From: Cucumis sativus
Taxonomy: Eukaryota; Streptophyta; Magnoliopsida; Cucurbitales; Cucurbitaceae
Direction of reading: 5' to 3'
Assembly (NCBI RefSeq): GCF_000004075.3
Contig: NC_026660.2
Location: 744,001 to 808,000, forward strand
DNA: 64,000 nucleotides
Shown: piece by piece, positions 1 to 12,000 of the stretch
Layout: every line of letters starts with the position of its first letter
Numbering within the stretch: the stretch's first letter is position 1
Position numbers and translations under genes: made by a program
Notes under the pieces: model-generated
The model's input: only the letters and a program-made list of their open reading frames with translations
Database searches by the model: none
What the model was told of the DNA's origin: nothing

Positions 1-1277
1 CACTCTAGAATAATTAAATATGTATTTTGAGAGTATATGAAGTTGAGTAAATGCAAATTTAGTAGTGAAATTAGTAATTGACGGTGGATAAAATGATTGA
101 AATAGAAAACAGATTATGGGAGCCCCTAGCTAGAGTTATACGGTAGACGTACACGTACCCCACAGGCCGTGGGATATCTGTACCCGTATCTCTGTGTGGC
201 CCTAATGTTATAAGGTACACGTACCCCACCCCCACTCGCCACTGGGAGATCCTATCATTTGTACGGGTCTTTTTTTTTTTTTTTTGTCACAGCCCCCCCT
301 TTAAATTTATTTATTTTCCAACTGATCCAGTACGGAGGGGTCTTGGATGAACATAATTATAATGGTATGGGCTTTGGAGTTATGGGATTAAATGGAAGAA
401 TGCAATGTATTTGATTTCCAAGCAACATCTTCACAAAATTATTTTTGTGTATTATGTGTTCTCTATAATGTCCCCATCTCAAACAAAAGAATATTTGTCC
501 TATTGAGACACTCATAGCCAGCCCCCTTTGTCACCCACGTCCCTCGTCACTCTATCATTATTTCACAACAATATACTAATTGTTTTATATAATTACTTTA
601 ATTAACCCTGGAATCACAGTTCCATGGATCATGGAGTACTGATTATCGACATGAAAAGTTTGTGAAAATTTCTTCAAAATGTTCTTATTTCGAAATTGTG
701 TTGTATTAGTATGATGTTGAGTTTACGTATGATATTTAACTTAATAGATGAGTTTAATTTGAATTTTAATTCGTCAACTTGAAACTTAGTACCACAACCG
801 ATACTCTGTGAACTTACTAACCGACCGACCATGGCTGGGTCTGGTACTGTAAGGATCAGCCCCCGTGATTGAAGCAAGCCGGAAGCCGGTGAGCTATTGG
901 GCGGCTCAAATTTTGAACAGTAAAAGGTGGAGCCGAACCCCACATCTTTAATTAAATCTCAAAATTTGGCGTTAGGGACGGAGTCAAACAATATTTTTCT
1001 TTATTTTTTAAATTCAAAAGAAGAAAAGGAAAGATGGGGGTTAAATTAAATTTAAACCATCCCAATAAATTCGCACGCTGGCTGTAGTTTCCTGCCTCTG
1101 TCGCTCACTACTTTCAAGTTTCTTCACTCCTCTTTCTCTCTCTCTCTTGATTTCAAAAACTCAACTCACTGTCTTTCTCTCTCTCTCTCTCACACACACT
1201 GTCTCAACCGACTTAACACCTCTCTTTCCGGCGACTCTGTCTGACTGCCGGACTTCTTTACCTCTCTGCCCTCAACC
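1..1277. other. Upstream region of the first ankyrin gene
   Basis: No gene is supported here. The stretch holds a pair of identical 15-base direct repeats (GTACACGTACCCCAC at 149-163 and 215-229), a T-tract near 270-285, an AT-rich middle, a short GC-rich island at about 815-945, and a pyrimidine-rich leader (CT repeats at about 1130-1200) that is the likely 5' UTR or core promoter of the ankyrin gene starting at 1278. The 89-codon minus-strand open frame across 674-943 has no recognisable domain and overlaps the GC-rich island; I do not call it a gene. Confidence 0.5.
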
Positions 1278-4200
1278 ATGACGGTGTTCTCCGGAAAACA
1301 GGTGTTTCCGTTGAACTTCGAGGCGGAGGTCTCTCAGAGGCTCATTGAAGCTTCTCACTCCGGAGATCTCAAATCGGCTCTAGACTACATTGCCAATCCT
1401 TGCGTCGACGTTAACTTCATTGGTGCTGTACATCTCAAGAACAGGAAGACTGAGGTGGTGTTCACTGATGATGAATCCGCCTCGCAAGTCCGCGTTGAGT
1501 ATGATGAGTTTAAAACTGACGTCACTGCCTTGTTCGTCGCCGTTCATACTGGGAATGTGGCTCTCGTTAAGAAATTGCTGGTGCGTCTTTTTTTCAAATT
1601 TGCACTTCTGATGTGGTTTTGGTTGTTTTACTTCTGCGGTTTTCCGTCTCGTCGTGAGCATTTAACGACTTGTTTTTTTTTTTTTTAAAAAAAATATATA
1701 TATGTGTGTGTGTGCGCATTTATAATCGTTGATTTTCTCTTGTCCCTAAGTCGTTTGTATTTCTCGGTTGCTTTAATTTTCCTCTGCGTCATTGTTCATT
1801 GGCGCGATTTTAATGGTTTGAATCTTTGATGTATTCCACTGAGAAGTGCTTGTTGACTTTCGAATTCGGAGAGTTCAAATTTCTGATGAGTTTGTCCAAA
1901 ATATTTTGTTACGATCACATTGATGATTTCTGTTTTGAACTTCAGTGTTCAGATCGATTTTACGTGCTCAACTTAGATGTTTACTCGTTTACTCTACGCG
2001 AGGTTGCCGATTTACTCTCAGTTATTAGCGAATCAGTCACTTGCTCAGACCCTACGTCTTCATACTTTCTTTTCTGATTTCTATATATTTCTTTTTTTTT
2101 TTTTTATTTTCAACAGTGATAGGTTCTTTTCACTGATTTTTTTCTCCAATTTTACTATTGCTTTATTATTGTGTATTTTTCCGTTGTCCCAAAAAATTAT
2201 GGAAGACGAAGATTTTAAGTGGTTTGCTTATGCGTTTCTGGTGATAAAAGGAGACATCTAACTGATATAAGTAACTATTATTATACTGAAGCATATTCAT
2301 TGTGATCGGTTTGTAAAAGAGATATTCAATTATTTTTCATCATACAGCTGTTTATTCGGGATTTTATGCAATAACTATTACTTGATCAAAGTTCCAAACC
2401 ATTATGTCTACCTGTCGCATCGTACATTCTTCTGCGTAGAGTCATTAGAGTTCTGTAATTTTTACTTTTTTAGGGAAAATGGGAAGTTTCTAAAACCTTC
2501 ACAATGTGATTCAACAATTAGGTTTGTAGAATACCCGTGTTAAACTCCTTGGAGAATCTTATCACTGGATTTCTGCTAAGACTTTAAGTTTAATTTCAAT
2601 GTCAGAGCGTTGGAGCTGATGTGAACCAGAAACTGTTCAGAGGATTTGCTACAACAGCAGCAGTGAGGGAGAGCCATATTGAGATACTCGAGATCTTGCT
2701 CAAGGCTGGCGCATCTCAGCCAGCTTGCGAGGAAGCTCTGTTGGAGTCGAGCTGCCACGGACATGCAAGGTCTGCAGAGCTGCTCATGGGATCAGATTTG
2801 ATTCGACCTCATGTTGCAGTTCACGCTCTTGTGACTGCATGTTGCAGGGGTTTCATTGATGTGGTGGACACTCTATTAAAGGTATTATTCATATTAAGTA
2901 TGACTTCTTTTGGTTGTAAAGTATAGAGTATTGGGTTTCTTCCCATATTTAGATAACTAAGCTTTGTGTTGCTGGTAAATAATTTGATGGTGGGTCGGAG
3001 CAACTGCATCGGTTGGTCTTGGGATTTCAAATGGGTTTTATTTACACTACGTTCTGGTGTAATTTCGACTTCGTTTTTCTGGTTACAGTGTGGTGTGGAT
3101 GCAAATGCAACTGATAGAGTGCTACTCCAGTCCTCTAAGCCTTCTCTCCATACAAATGTGAATTGTACAGCGCTAGTCGCTGCAGTAGTTAGTCGGAAGA
3201 TCTCAATTGTTCGTTTTCTTCTTCAGGTAATTTTTTCAACTTCAAAGAAAAATGAAGATGGCGTATGCAAGGAAAAGTTTTATTATCTTCTTATAACTAA
3301 TTTCTGATGTTTTCAATAGGCTGGGGCTCAGACTGATATTAGCGTGAGATTGGGAGCATGGTCTTGGGATATGGATACTGGAGAAGAGTTCCGAGTAGGT
3401 GCCGGACTGGCGGATCCTTATAGTGTTACTTGGTGCGCAGTGGAGTATTTCGAAAGAAGTGGTGCCATCTTGCACATGCTTCTTCGACACATGTCTCCCA
3501 ATGCTCTTCACTATGGAAGAACTCTCATCCATCATGCTATTCTTTGCGGCAATGCAGGAGCTGTCGCTGTCCTTTCTAAATGTGGGGCTGATGTCGAATG
3601 CCCTGTCAAAACGACTGGAAAAACAGAATTCCGTCCGTTGCACATGGCTGCTCGATTGGGGAATGCAGCAGTCCTTCAATGTCTCGTTGATGCTGGTTGT
3701 GATCTAAACTCGAGGACAGATGCAGAGGATACGGCACTTATGATCTGTGCAAAACACAAGTATGAAGAATGTCTTAAAGTATTGGGGGCAGCTGGTGCTG
3801 ACTTTGGCTTGGTTAATGTTGCTGGTCAGTCCGTGAGTTCAATTGCTGGCTCAAATCAGTGGATCTTCGGTTTTCAACAAACCGTAATTGATTTGATAAA
3901 AACTGGGAAAAGACCAATATCCAGCAATATGTCTATCTTCTGCCCACTTATATTAGCAGCTCAAACTGGTGATACTGAAGCCTTGAAAGCTTTGATTGGC
4001 TGGGGAGGATGTGATCTAGATTACCAAGACGATCAGGGTTTTACAGCAGTCATGTTTGCTGCTTCGAATGGTCACACCGAAGCTTTCCGTTTGCTGGTTT
4101 ATGCTGGGGCTGATGTAAGACTGAGCAACAAATCTGGTGAAACAGCAATCACATTGTATCAATTGCACCCAAATCATGACCAATTTGAGAAGGTGATGCT

Positions 4201-4864
4201 TGAATTCGCTCTCGACATGGGGAACCGTAATGCAGCTGGTTTTTACGCCTTGCATTGTGCTGCAAGACGTGGAGACTTGGACGCAGTGAAGTTTTTGACA
4301 AACAAAGGCTACGACGTTAATGCAACAGACAGTGATGGCTACACTCCACTCATGTTAGCTGCAAGGGGTGGCCATGGATCGATGTGTAAACTTTTGATCT
4401 CTCTTGGCGCACGTGCAGATACACGAAGTACAAGAGGCGAAACCGCGCTCTCTCTTGCGAGGAAAAACGAGAAGAGTGAAGCAGAGGAAGTGATACTAGA
4501 TGAGCTAGCGCGTGGGCTGGTGTTACATGGTGCTCGTGTAAAGAAACACACAAGAGGAGGAAAAGGAAGCCCACATGGGAAAGAGTTGAGAATGATTGGG
4601 AGCATGGGGATGTTACGGTGGGGGAAGTCGAGTAGAAGAAACGTGGTGTGTCGAGAGGTTGAGGTTGGGTCGAGTGCGAGATTCGTGAAGAACAGAGTTA
4701 AGAAGGGAGATGGAGGTGAAGCAGGATTATTCAGGGTAATGACGGTGAAGAACAAGGAGGTGCATTTCGTATGTGAAGGAGGATGTGAAATGGCTGAGTT
4801 GTGGGTGAGAGGCATCAGATTAGTGACAAGAGAGGCCTTAATTGTGGAGCGAAAGGTAATTTGA
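1278..4864 (+). CDS. Plant ankyrin-repeat protein (4 exons, 753 aa)
   Basis: Exons 1278-1580, 2606-2881, 3089-3226 and 3320-4864 join in frame with all introns in phase 0 and GT-AG borders, giving 2262 nt. Exon junctions fall at ends of ankyrin helices (for example ...VKKLL, ...DTLLK, ...RFLLQ), as is common for repeat proteins. Ankyrin repeats run from about residue 85 to 640, with clear units such as RPLHMAARLGNAAVLQCLVD, CPLILAAQTGDTEALKALI and TPLMLAARGGHGSMCKLLIS. The last 110 or so residues are a basic, Gly-rich tail followed by a compact segment (FRVMTVKNKEVHFVCEGGCE) that is not ankyrin. No signal peptide or membrane segment is seen, so a soluble protein is expected. Ankyrin repeats bind other proteins; the partner cannot be read from the sequence. 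The start codon is the first ATG after a CT-rich leader. I recognise the fold but no gene name. Confidence 0.88.
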
Positions 4865-5807
4865 AGGGAAGGGATTTTGTAGTGAATGTATATAATCCGG
4901 TGTTTTTTTTTCTTTTTTAAAAAGGTGTGTACTTCATCTCGAAGTACATATTTTTCTCTTTCCTTCTTTGAATGATGTAAATATTTTATCTTCTATTATA
5001 ATATAGATAGAAAAAGTAGTTGGGCTAATACCGATTTTGCAGTTTTCTTACCTCTTTTAAGGTCTTCTCTTTTCCTCTTAAAACTTCTCAAATTTCAACT
5101 TTGAAATTATGCCTTTTTCTTTTCAAACCTTAAAACTTGAACTTGATTCAGATTTCAAAATCAGTTTAAAAATAACCCTCAAATGTATTTATGAAATTGA
5201 TTATTGAGATTCGAATATAATTTTACCTTTTTTTCAGTTTACATTTAAACTCTCAGTGAGATCTCGATCAAGATGCACAGCAAAGTTTGTACTTGATTTT
5301 TTTAAACCTTATTAACATTTACCAAATCTTATTCCAAAGAGCTCTCGAAAGACCATATGGTGTGCTTTTCAAAATTCCACAGAGCAGATAAGTTTGAAGG
5401 TATTTCAACGAGTTCTTGGAAATGATACTATAGTTCTTTTGACAAATTCACCTGTTTAAAACGTGAAAAAGAACAGAAATACAACCCTCATTCAAAGTAT
5501 CAACGGGAGGTACTAAAAAGCACATATACGGCTAGTTTCAGTAAAATCTTCCAATTGTTAAATCTACAAAACATCACCCGAGAATTTCATTTCGTAGAGG
5601 TTTCAAGTTCATTGCTTCCTACACTACAAGAATCAAAATTGAAATGGTAACTATTGAACCAGAGCTTGCTGACGAGAAATGACCATTTCAACATCCACTG
5701 TTACATCCCTCTCTGTGATTATAAAAAGCTCTATAACGGGACGGCTTAATTTTAAAAACAAATTATTAGAATGATTCATCTGTCAAAATTGTGAACTATA
5801 AATTTCT
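4865..5807. other. 3' to 3' intergenic region
   Basis: This tail-to-tail spacer between the ankyrin gene (+) and the ribosome recycling factor gene (-) must hold both 3' UTRs and polyadenylation signals. It is AT-rich with T and A runs and shows no open frame worth calling and no repeat structure I can define. Confidence 0.5.
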
Positions 5808-7948
5808 TTAACCTCCAGTGATCTCCTTCTCCTTTCCCTTGCACAGTTCTTCGGCTGACTTGATAAACTTCTTAGTCAATTCATCAACCTGAAAGCAAAA
5901 ATGTAACAGTATTTAATTAATAAAAAGCAAAATTGAAATATGATTTGATTAGATTCAACTTCTTCAACTCACTTCCTTTTCCAGCCTTTTTATGTCATCC
6001 TTTGGGTAGCTTGAGCTAATCTTTTTAACTGTATCCATGGCCTGCGAATCAACCACAAATCAACTCAGTTCTGTAAATGATGTGAATAAATGAAGTCCTA
6101 TTACGACACCCTTGCTAACACCTAGGGCTCTTAGGACTATCTGAAAGACTTGCTAACACTTGTGAACACTTGCTAACACCTATGAGTTTGTGTGGTATTA
6201 ACATAATGACTTCACGATCATTCAGGTGAAGTGAAGCTGGGGTTATTTTGTAAGCTAACATGAAACTTGATTGTTTTGGATACAAAGTAATGAATGAGGC
6301 AAGTGTCATAAAAATAATGCCTCTTGGGACTTCTACAACTATTGAGCTTACCAAACAAGGTACCTCAGGAACCAATATCTTTTATGCTCTAGATGATTAC
6401 TAGCAAACATTTCTGAAAATTAATTATATGAAGTGAAGATGTAGCTAAAATAACCTTTTGGCGAGCTCGTCGTATGCTTTGTCTGGAATCTTCGCAACAC
6501 TTGGTGACCAGCTTACACATAGCCTATAGAAATGTCCACCATATAGGCATTATAGAACCAAGAAAAGGATAACAAGGAAAGATGCAAAATGATTTGGAGA
6601 ATACCTGGATATGTTCTTTGGTCAATCTGGTATAGCAAGCATAAAAAGAGAAACATCAGGACAAAATATTTGTCGAAGTGTGAAGGTCAAGCTCACAGAT
6701 ACAATATGCTTTAACATTTAAAGAACAACCATATAGACAGTGGAAGAGAAACATGAAAACTTACGGTGGAATGACTGCAATTAACCTCTCTCCGTCTACT
6801 CTTGGTGCTACACCTAAAGGAGATGATATTATAGCAGTTTCTAAATTCTTTAGTGTCTGCATAGAAGAGTAATTATCATAAGAATGACATTCCAAACACC
6901 ACTTTTCAGCTAAGAACACTAACAGATATGTCGATAGTGTCTATGAATTCTCACATCAGGTAGAGTAGAAACAAAAACCTTGTTTCGGTAATGACAATAA
7001 TAAAGCATAACTCAATTTGATACATTTCAAAAGTTGCCAAAGATGAAAATTTAAAGATTACATGCAACATTTGCTCTGCTAAGTGAATTGCACAATCTAT
7101 GGAATGTTTGGATTGAATTTCTAATTACTTAAATATATGTTTTTAAGCAGTCAAAAAACCAATCAAAGCAGGCCCATGTTCTCCTTACCACAAATAATCA
7201 CGAACATGAGAAATTAACCACATCTCATGATGAAGAAAAATGATAAAATAACTTAAGAAGAGGGTTTCGTAAGGTGATTACACTGGGATCATAAGGATTT
7301 ATTGACAATGTTTTAGAATCCAAGACCGATACAGCCGCAATCTGATTCAACGGCAGCTTCACACCTGAAGTTTCTACTATAATGTGGTCAAGCATTCCTG
7401 TAAGTACAGTGTAAGAGATAGTGTAAGCAATCACAAGGGCAGGCTAAGACAATAAAACCTTGAAGTGTAAATGTTAGATAAATACGACAGTGAATGTACC
7501 AGGTGATGCCCTGCCCGTTCGAAGCTTGCTTAATTCTCCTGATAATGCAACTATCGAAGCCTCCATTTGCGAGCTAGCGTTTGCTTTAATCGTGGGTCGA
7601 ATATCAGGCAACGCCTCAGCCATACTTGTAGAAGATTCATCTTCCCAAGTTCCCAACACAAAAAAAAAAAAAAAAATTAAAGCGATTCAAAACCGGAGCA
7701 GGAGAAACATGGACAGAATAAATAATATATTCAACATGATCGTTACTTGATTTTCGGCCTTTAGCAAAACCCCGACGAGTCTCTCGGATGAAATCTGGAG
7801 GAGGAAGAGGAAATCGGGGAGAGGTGTCGGAGGTCCATGAGTGGGAGAAATGGTTGACAGAGAAGGAAAAGTTACAGGTTTGATTTGCAAAATTACGGAG
7901 AAGGATGAAATTTCTGTAGGAGAAGGAACGTTTGAGAAAGATAGCCAT
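5808..7948 (-). CDS. Ribosome recycling factor, organellar (263 aa, 8 exons)
   Basis: Splits post-termination ribosomes from mRNA, with EF-G, in mitochondria or plastids. Exons, in transcript order: 7948-7747, 7640-7500, 7397-7282, 6856-6765, 6626-6605, 6523-6455, 6041-5973, 5888-5808; total 792 nt and every junction keeps frame. Residues 1 to about 65 are a Ser/Arg/Phe-rich organelle-targeting presequence, then a KGRK stretch, then the RRF domain (about 78-263) with the signature SKLRTGRASPGMLDHIIVET, the VSVLDSKTLSINPYDP core, and a charged helical end. Exon 5 is a 22-nt microexon. The presequence looks mitochondrial (hydrophobic and Arg-rich, few acids), and the protein resembles the non-chloroplast RRF paralogue of Arabidopsis more than HFP108, but dual targeting is possible. 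A telo-box lies just upstream of the start. Confidence 0.93.
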
Positions 7949-8016
7949 TGAAGTAGAGGTTCATGCTCCAACTGATGGAACCACCAAACTTATTTCTTCG
8001 ATTCGATGTTTTCTAT

Positions 8017-8025
8017 TTAGGGTTT
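8017..8025 (-). promoter_or_regulatory. Telo-box upstream of the ribosome recycling factor
   Basis: AAACCCTAA on the minus strand lies about 70 bases upstream of the recycling-factor ATG. Telo-boxes close to the start are a known feature of plant translation-apparatus genes, where they act together with other sites in dividing tissue. A single 9-base match can occur by chance, but the position and gene class fit. Confidence 0.4.
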
Positions 8026-8965
8026 TTCGTAAAACCCAACGCTCCACGTTTTTACCTTTTAACTATTCATTTTATTGTTTTTGATGACATGAAATAAGAA
8101 AACAAATATAGTTGTGAATTTGAAAACAACTTCTCATGGTAGCACAATTTCAATAAAGAAGTTAAGAAAATGTAACAACTTCAATATATAACAACCAACC
8201 ATATCTCTTTTAACACTATTTTACTCATACCATACCATTCTCTAGTTTTTTGCTATAACTTAAATATTTTAAATTTTGCTATATCTTAAATATTTTAATT
8301 TATTTTGTTATTTTAAAAAATATTAATTTATAAATATAACAAAATGTCATATTTTTTTATATTTATATTTGATTAATGTAAAATGGGGAAGCATATTATT
8401 AAATATCAATTTGTTTTTAATGCATTTATGATATATTAAAAACTCAACCGTTTGAGTTTAATTTTTTTTTTATAAAAAAAATAATTAAATGACAAAATAA
8501 TTTTTTGTATGAACAATTTATCTTTAGAAAAATATAATATATGACAATTAATTACTCTGTCACATACGTTGAAATATTAATATTTTACCATATGTAAATG
8601 AAAAATAAAATTCTAACTATTCATGAAATTATTAATAACGAAGATTACTTTTTCGAAAAGAAGAAAGACGAAAAATAGAGAAATTACGGTCGGCTTATAC
8701 GGATCCGATGAACCGATTGCAAAAGGAAACCGTCGATTGCTGTCGGTTGATTTCGTCTACCAACAAATTTTTTTAAAAGAACGCTTTGCCTTCCGCCTCT
8801 CTATTTATCAATTTTTCGGTTTTTCCCCCAAAATTTTAATAAAATTCCATTTCAGACACATTTTCCATTTCCGATTATTACCCTTACGAGTTTTCTTATT
8901 AATTTGTAATAATTTTTAAAAAATGTTTCGGTTTATTGATGACTTCAAAGAGTCACCAGCACTCT

Positions 8966-8990
8966 TCTTCTTCTTCTTCTTCTTCTTCCT
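8966..8990 (+). repeat. (CTT)n microsatellite in the RAD21 leader
   Basis: About eight CTT/TTC units in a row lie some 70 bases before the RAD21 ATG. Likely polymorphic in length. Pyrimidine-rich leaders are common in plant 5' UTRs. Confidence 0.8.
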
Positions 8991-9056
8991 CAAATTTGCA
9001 TGAAAGTTTTGTACTCATTTGAATTTCAGAGCTGAAGCTTCACTGCCCTTTGAGCT

Positions 9057-12000
9057 ATGTTTCACTCACACTGCCTTCTTTTGAGGAAAGGCCCATTAGG
9101 TGCCATTTGGCTTGCTGCTTACTGCTTCAAGAAGCTCAAGAAATCTCTGGTTATGGAAACTGATATACCCTTCTCCGTTGGTTCGTTCTTCCCTTTCCTT
9201 TGTTTTTTTCCTTTTTCCTGTAATGTTATTTCCCTCTCCATTTCCACATTTCTGATTTGGGTATGGGGGGAATGTATCCTCATATTGAGTCGTTTACTGA
9301 TGTTATTTCATTGTGCCTATTTTTTGGGTTATGGAGTTGTTTCTTAATGAACAAATGATTCTTATTTCCTAACATATTGTGAATATATCTTGTTTTCTAT
9401 CACCAATTTGTGTGGTAGACAGTGAAATCGTTGATTACTCGTTGTGCATTTGTGAATTTGATTGTTGTTGTTTGTTTTTTTTTTTGTGAAATTCTTTATT
9501 AGTTATCCTGCTAGAGTCTGTCTAGAGAGGGAAATACTGTTGTATAGAGTTTCTGAAATTTCATTTTATATTCGGTTTGGATTTATGATTATAGCAGATT
9601 GTTTCCTTCACTTGGTTGCCCGATTTCTAGAAAACCTAAAATGTAAATAGAAAACTATTGGGACCTTCCTCACGTGTCAGAGTATTTTGTCTGGTTTTGG
9701 ACTTAATGTTCCACTTTTTTTTTTATTAGGAATATATGCGTGAAAATAATTGGGAATGAATGTATATGTTTACACATGAAAACGTGCAATGCAAACCGCC
9801 ATGGAATCGGTGGTCGAAAAAGGAAGTTGAGATGTAGATTTCGGGGTTTTGTCGATGAATGGGTTGATAGAATGTTATGAATTGCTTTTCCAGCTTGTCT
9901 TGTATAAACCTTTTTAAAAATTGTAACGACAGTTATTAGAAGGCGACCCTTCAAAAGGTCATCAAGTTTTGATGGAAGAAGAACTTCTATTTTTAAAACT
10001 TGAAAGTAAAGCTACCCAACAAAAAAACAAGGGGAAGCGATGATTAGAAACAAATGTCAAGCAACCATCATGGCCAACGGTTGACCTAGTAGTAGAAAGG
10101 GGACATAATAAATGATTAAGAGGTTGAGGGTTCAAGTCATGATGATCACCTACTTAGAAATTAATTTCTACGAATTTTTTTTATCCCCAAATGTTGTAGG
10201 ATCAAGCGGGTTGTCCCATGAGATTAGCCGAGGTGTGCGTAAGTTGGCTTAGACACTAACAAATATTAAAAAAGGAAAGGAAATGAATGTCAAGCAGTCT
10301 TGTGTTTGCTTACAAGTTTCCAGGTGGTGATATTGTGGTCTATGGACAATGCATTCCACTGGTAGTATAATAATAATAAAGTCGGCCAGAGGGCCTAGCC
10401 AGCATGAATAAGAGACGGACAAACTAGCATCAGTGTGTGATTTCAAAGTGATGACAAATAAGAGAAAATGGATCTGTATACTATAGAGAGCTCAAGCATA
10501 GTCATATATGGAATCCCTATATGGCTATATACTTGTAAAGACTATGTTTGTAACTGTCATTTTCTAACTCTAAGTTCCGATCACCTTTTTCCCTCTATAC
10601 TATACATGTTTCTGTGTGTTCGTAAATTTTAGATGAGTTGAATGTTGTCACACAGAGTCTAGCCCTTATATGTTTATTTCAATGAAAAGGCTGACGCCCC
10701 TTCTTTAGGGATCCATAATCTGAACTAAATTTTAGTTCAATCTCTTTTTTCTTTCCTCCGATTAGTGAGGCTGTATATTTTTAAATGATCTGTTTTATCC
10801 CTTTTGAATCTGGAGTTGCATATACACACCTTTCCTCCTCATTTTCCGATTGTTATTGCTCTTATCTATTGGTTCTGATTGCTCTTTCTCCTTTGTAATG
10901 AATTTATTGCCGTATGTAGATAAAATCTTGCAAGACGAACTAAATGCTGTGACATATAGAGTAATGGCCTACCTCCTCCTTGGCATTGCCCGGATATATT
11001 CCAAAAAAGTTGAATATCTGTATACTGACTGCAATAAAGTGCTGACTGAAATCAATGAATTTGTGGTCAGAACAAAGAATAGCACAAGAAAGGGAACTAA
11101 ACAAACACCTTATTATGCTATTACCCTTCCTGAAAGGTTTGAACTTGACGAATTTGATCTGGGGATTATTGAGGATCTTACTGGGTAGGCTATTTAATTG
11201 AGCTAATCTCTGTGTTAGGCTTATCTTATTATGTTTTATTATCATCATTTTTAACTCGACGTTCCCCAATTTTTTAGAAGTCACACGGTATCTCATGAAG
11301 AGATCACCCTTAAAGGTATGGTGTTTATCTTACGTTCTTCTGCTAATATTTTTTCTAATAACAATTCTTTTATGTATCTCATGTAATTTTTGCAGATAAT
11401 ATATGGAACAATGACATCGTGCTGTCACTTGATCAGGTAAGTCTTTCATCATCATGTTTAACACTTAAATGAGTCATATCTAAATTATTTTGACAATAAG
11501 TGTTTATTTATAAATATTCGTTAATGACTTCTGAGATACCTCTAATCAATTTAACAGTCTAACTTTAGAAGTTCAAATTTGATCAAACGTGCATATTGAT
11601 GTAGTTGAAAATTTTATCTACGCTGTTGCAGAACCATGACCAGGAAATCACTGCACTTCACAGTGTACGCTGTTCTGATGATACCATATTCGAAGAGTAT
11701 GTAGGCCAAGCTACTCTGTAATTTCCTTAACTTCATTTTCAGTCTATGTTGGGGAGAAAGATTTTAATGTTCTTATTGCTCCAGTGTCTTTTCACCTCAC
11801 CTCAAGGAAATTGAGATGCAGGCAAGCACATTACACCACTACATTATGCCAGAAAAATGTCAAGTTAGTACATTATCTGATGAAGGATATGAGGTTGAGG
11901 TATCTACTACAATAGAGAGTGCAGATGTCAAAGCAATTGAACAATTTGATGAAGATCGTCGATCTGATGAAGAAGAAACGTGGAAGGAGAAAATGCTGCA

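Larger units (their letters stand above)
7949..9056. other. Divergent intergenic region, RRF and RAD21
   Basis: Shared upstream region of two genes pointing away from each other. The RRF side holds a telo-box. The middle (8220-8600) is very AT-rich, with a roughly 26-bp imperfect tandem duplication of TTTGCTATA(A/T)CTTAAATATTTTA at about 8248-8297. The RAD21 side has a CTT-trinucleotide microsatellite at about 8966-8989, likely in the 5' UTR. The 98-codon plus-strand open frame at 8623-8919 has no recognisable domain and is not called. Confidence 0.5.

Noticed and set aside
674-943. 89-codon minus-strand open frame with GLLQSRGLILTVPDPAMVGR
   Set aside because: No known domain, no promoter or splice support; kept only as a GC-rich island observation.
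3242-3679. 145-codon minus-strand open frame
   Set aside because: Overlaps ankyrin exon 4 antisense; no recognisable domain.
4339-4815. 158-codon minus-strand open frame opposite the ankyrin exon 4
   Set aside because: Shadow of the real ankyrin frame; low-complexity Ser/Pro/Phe composition.
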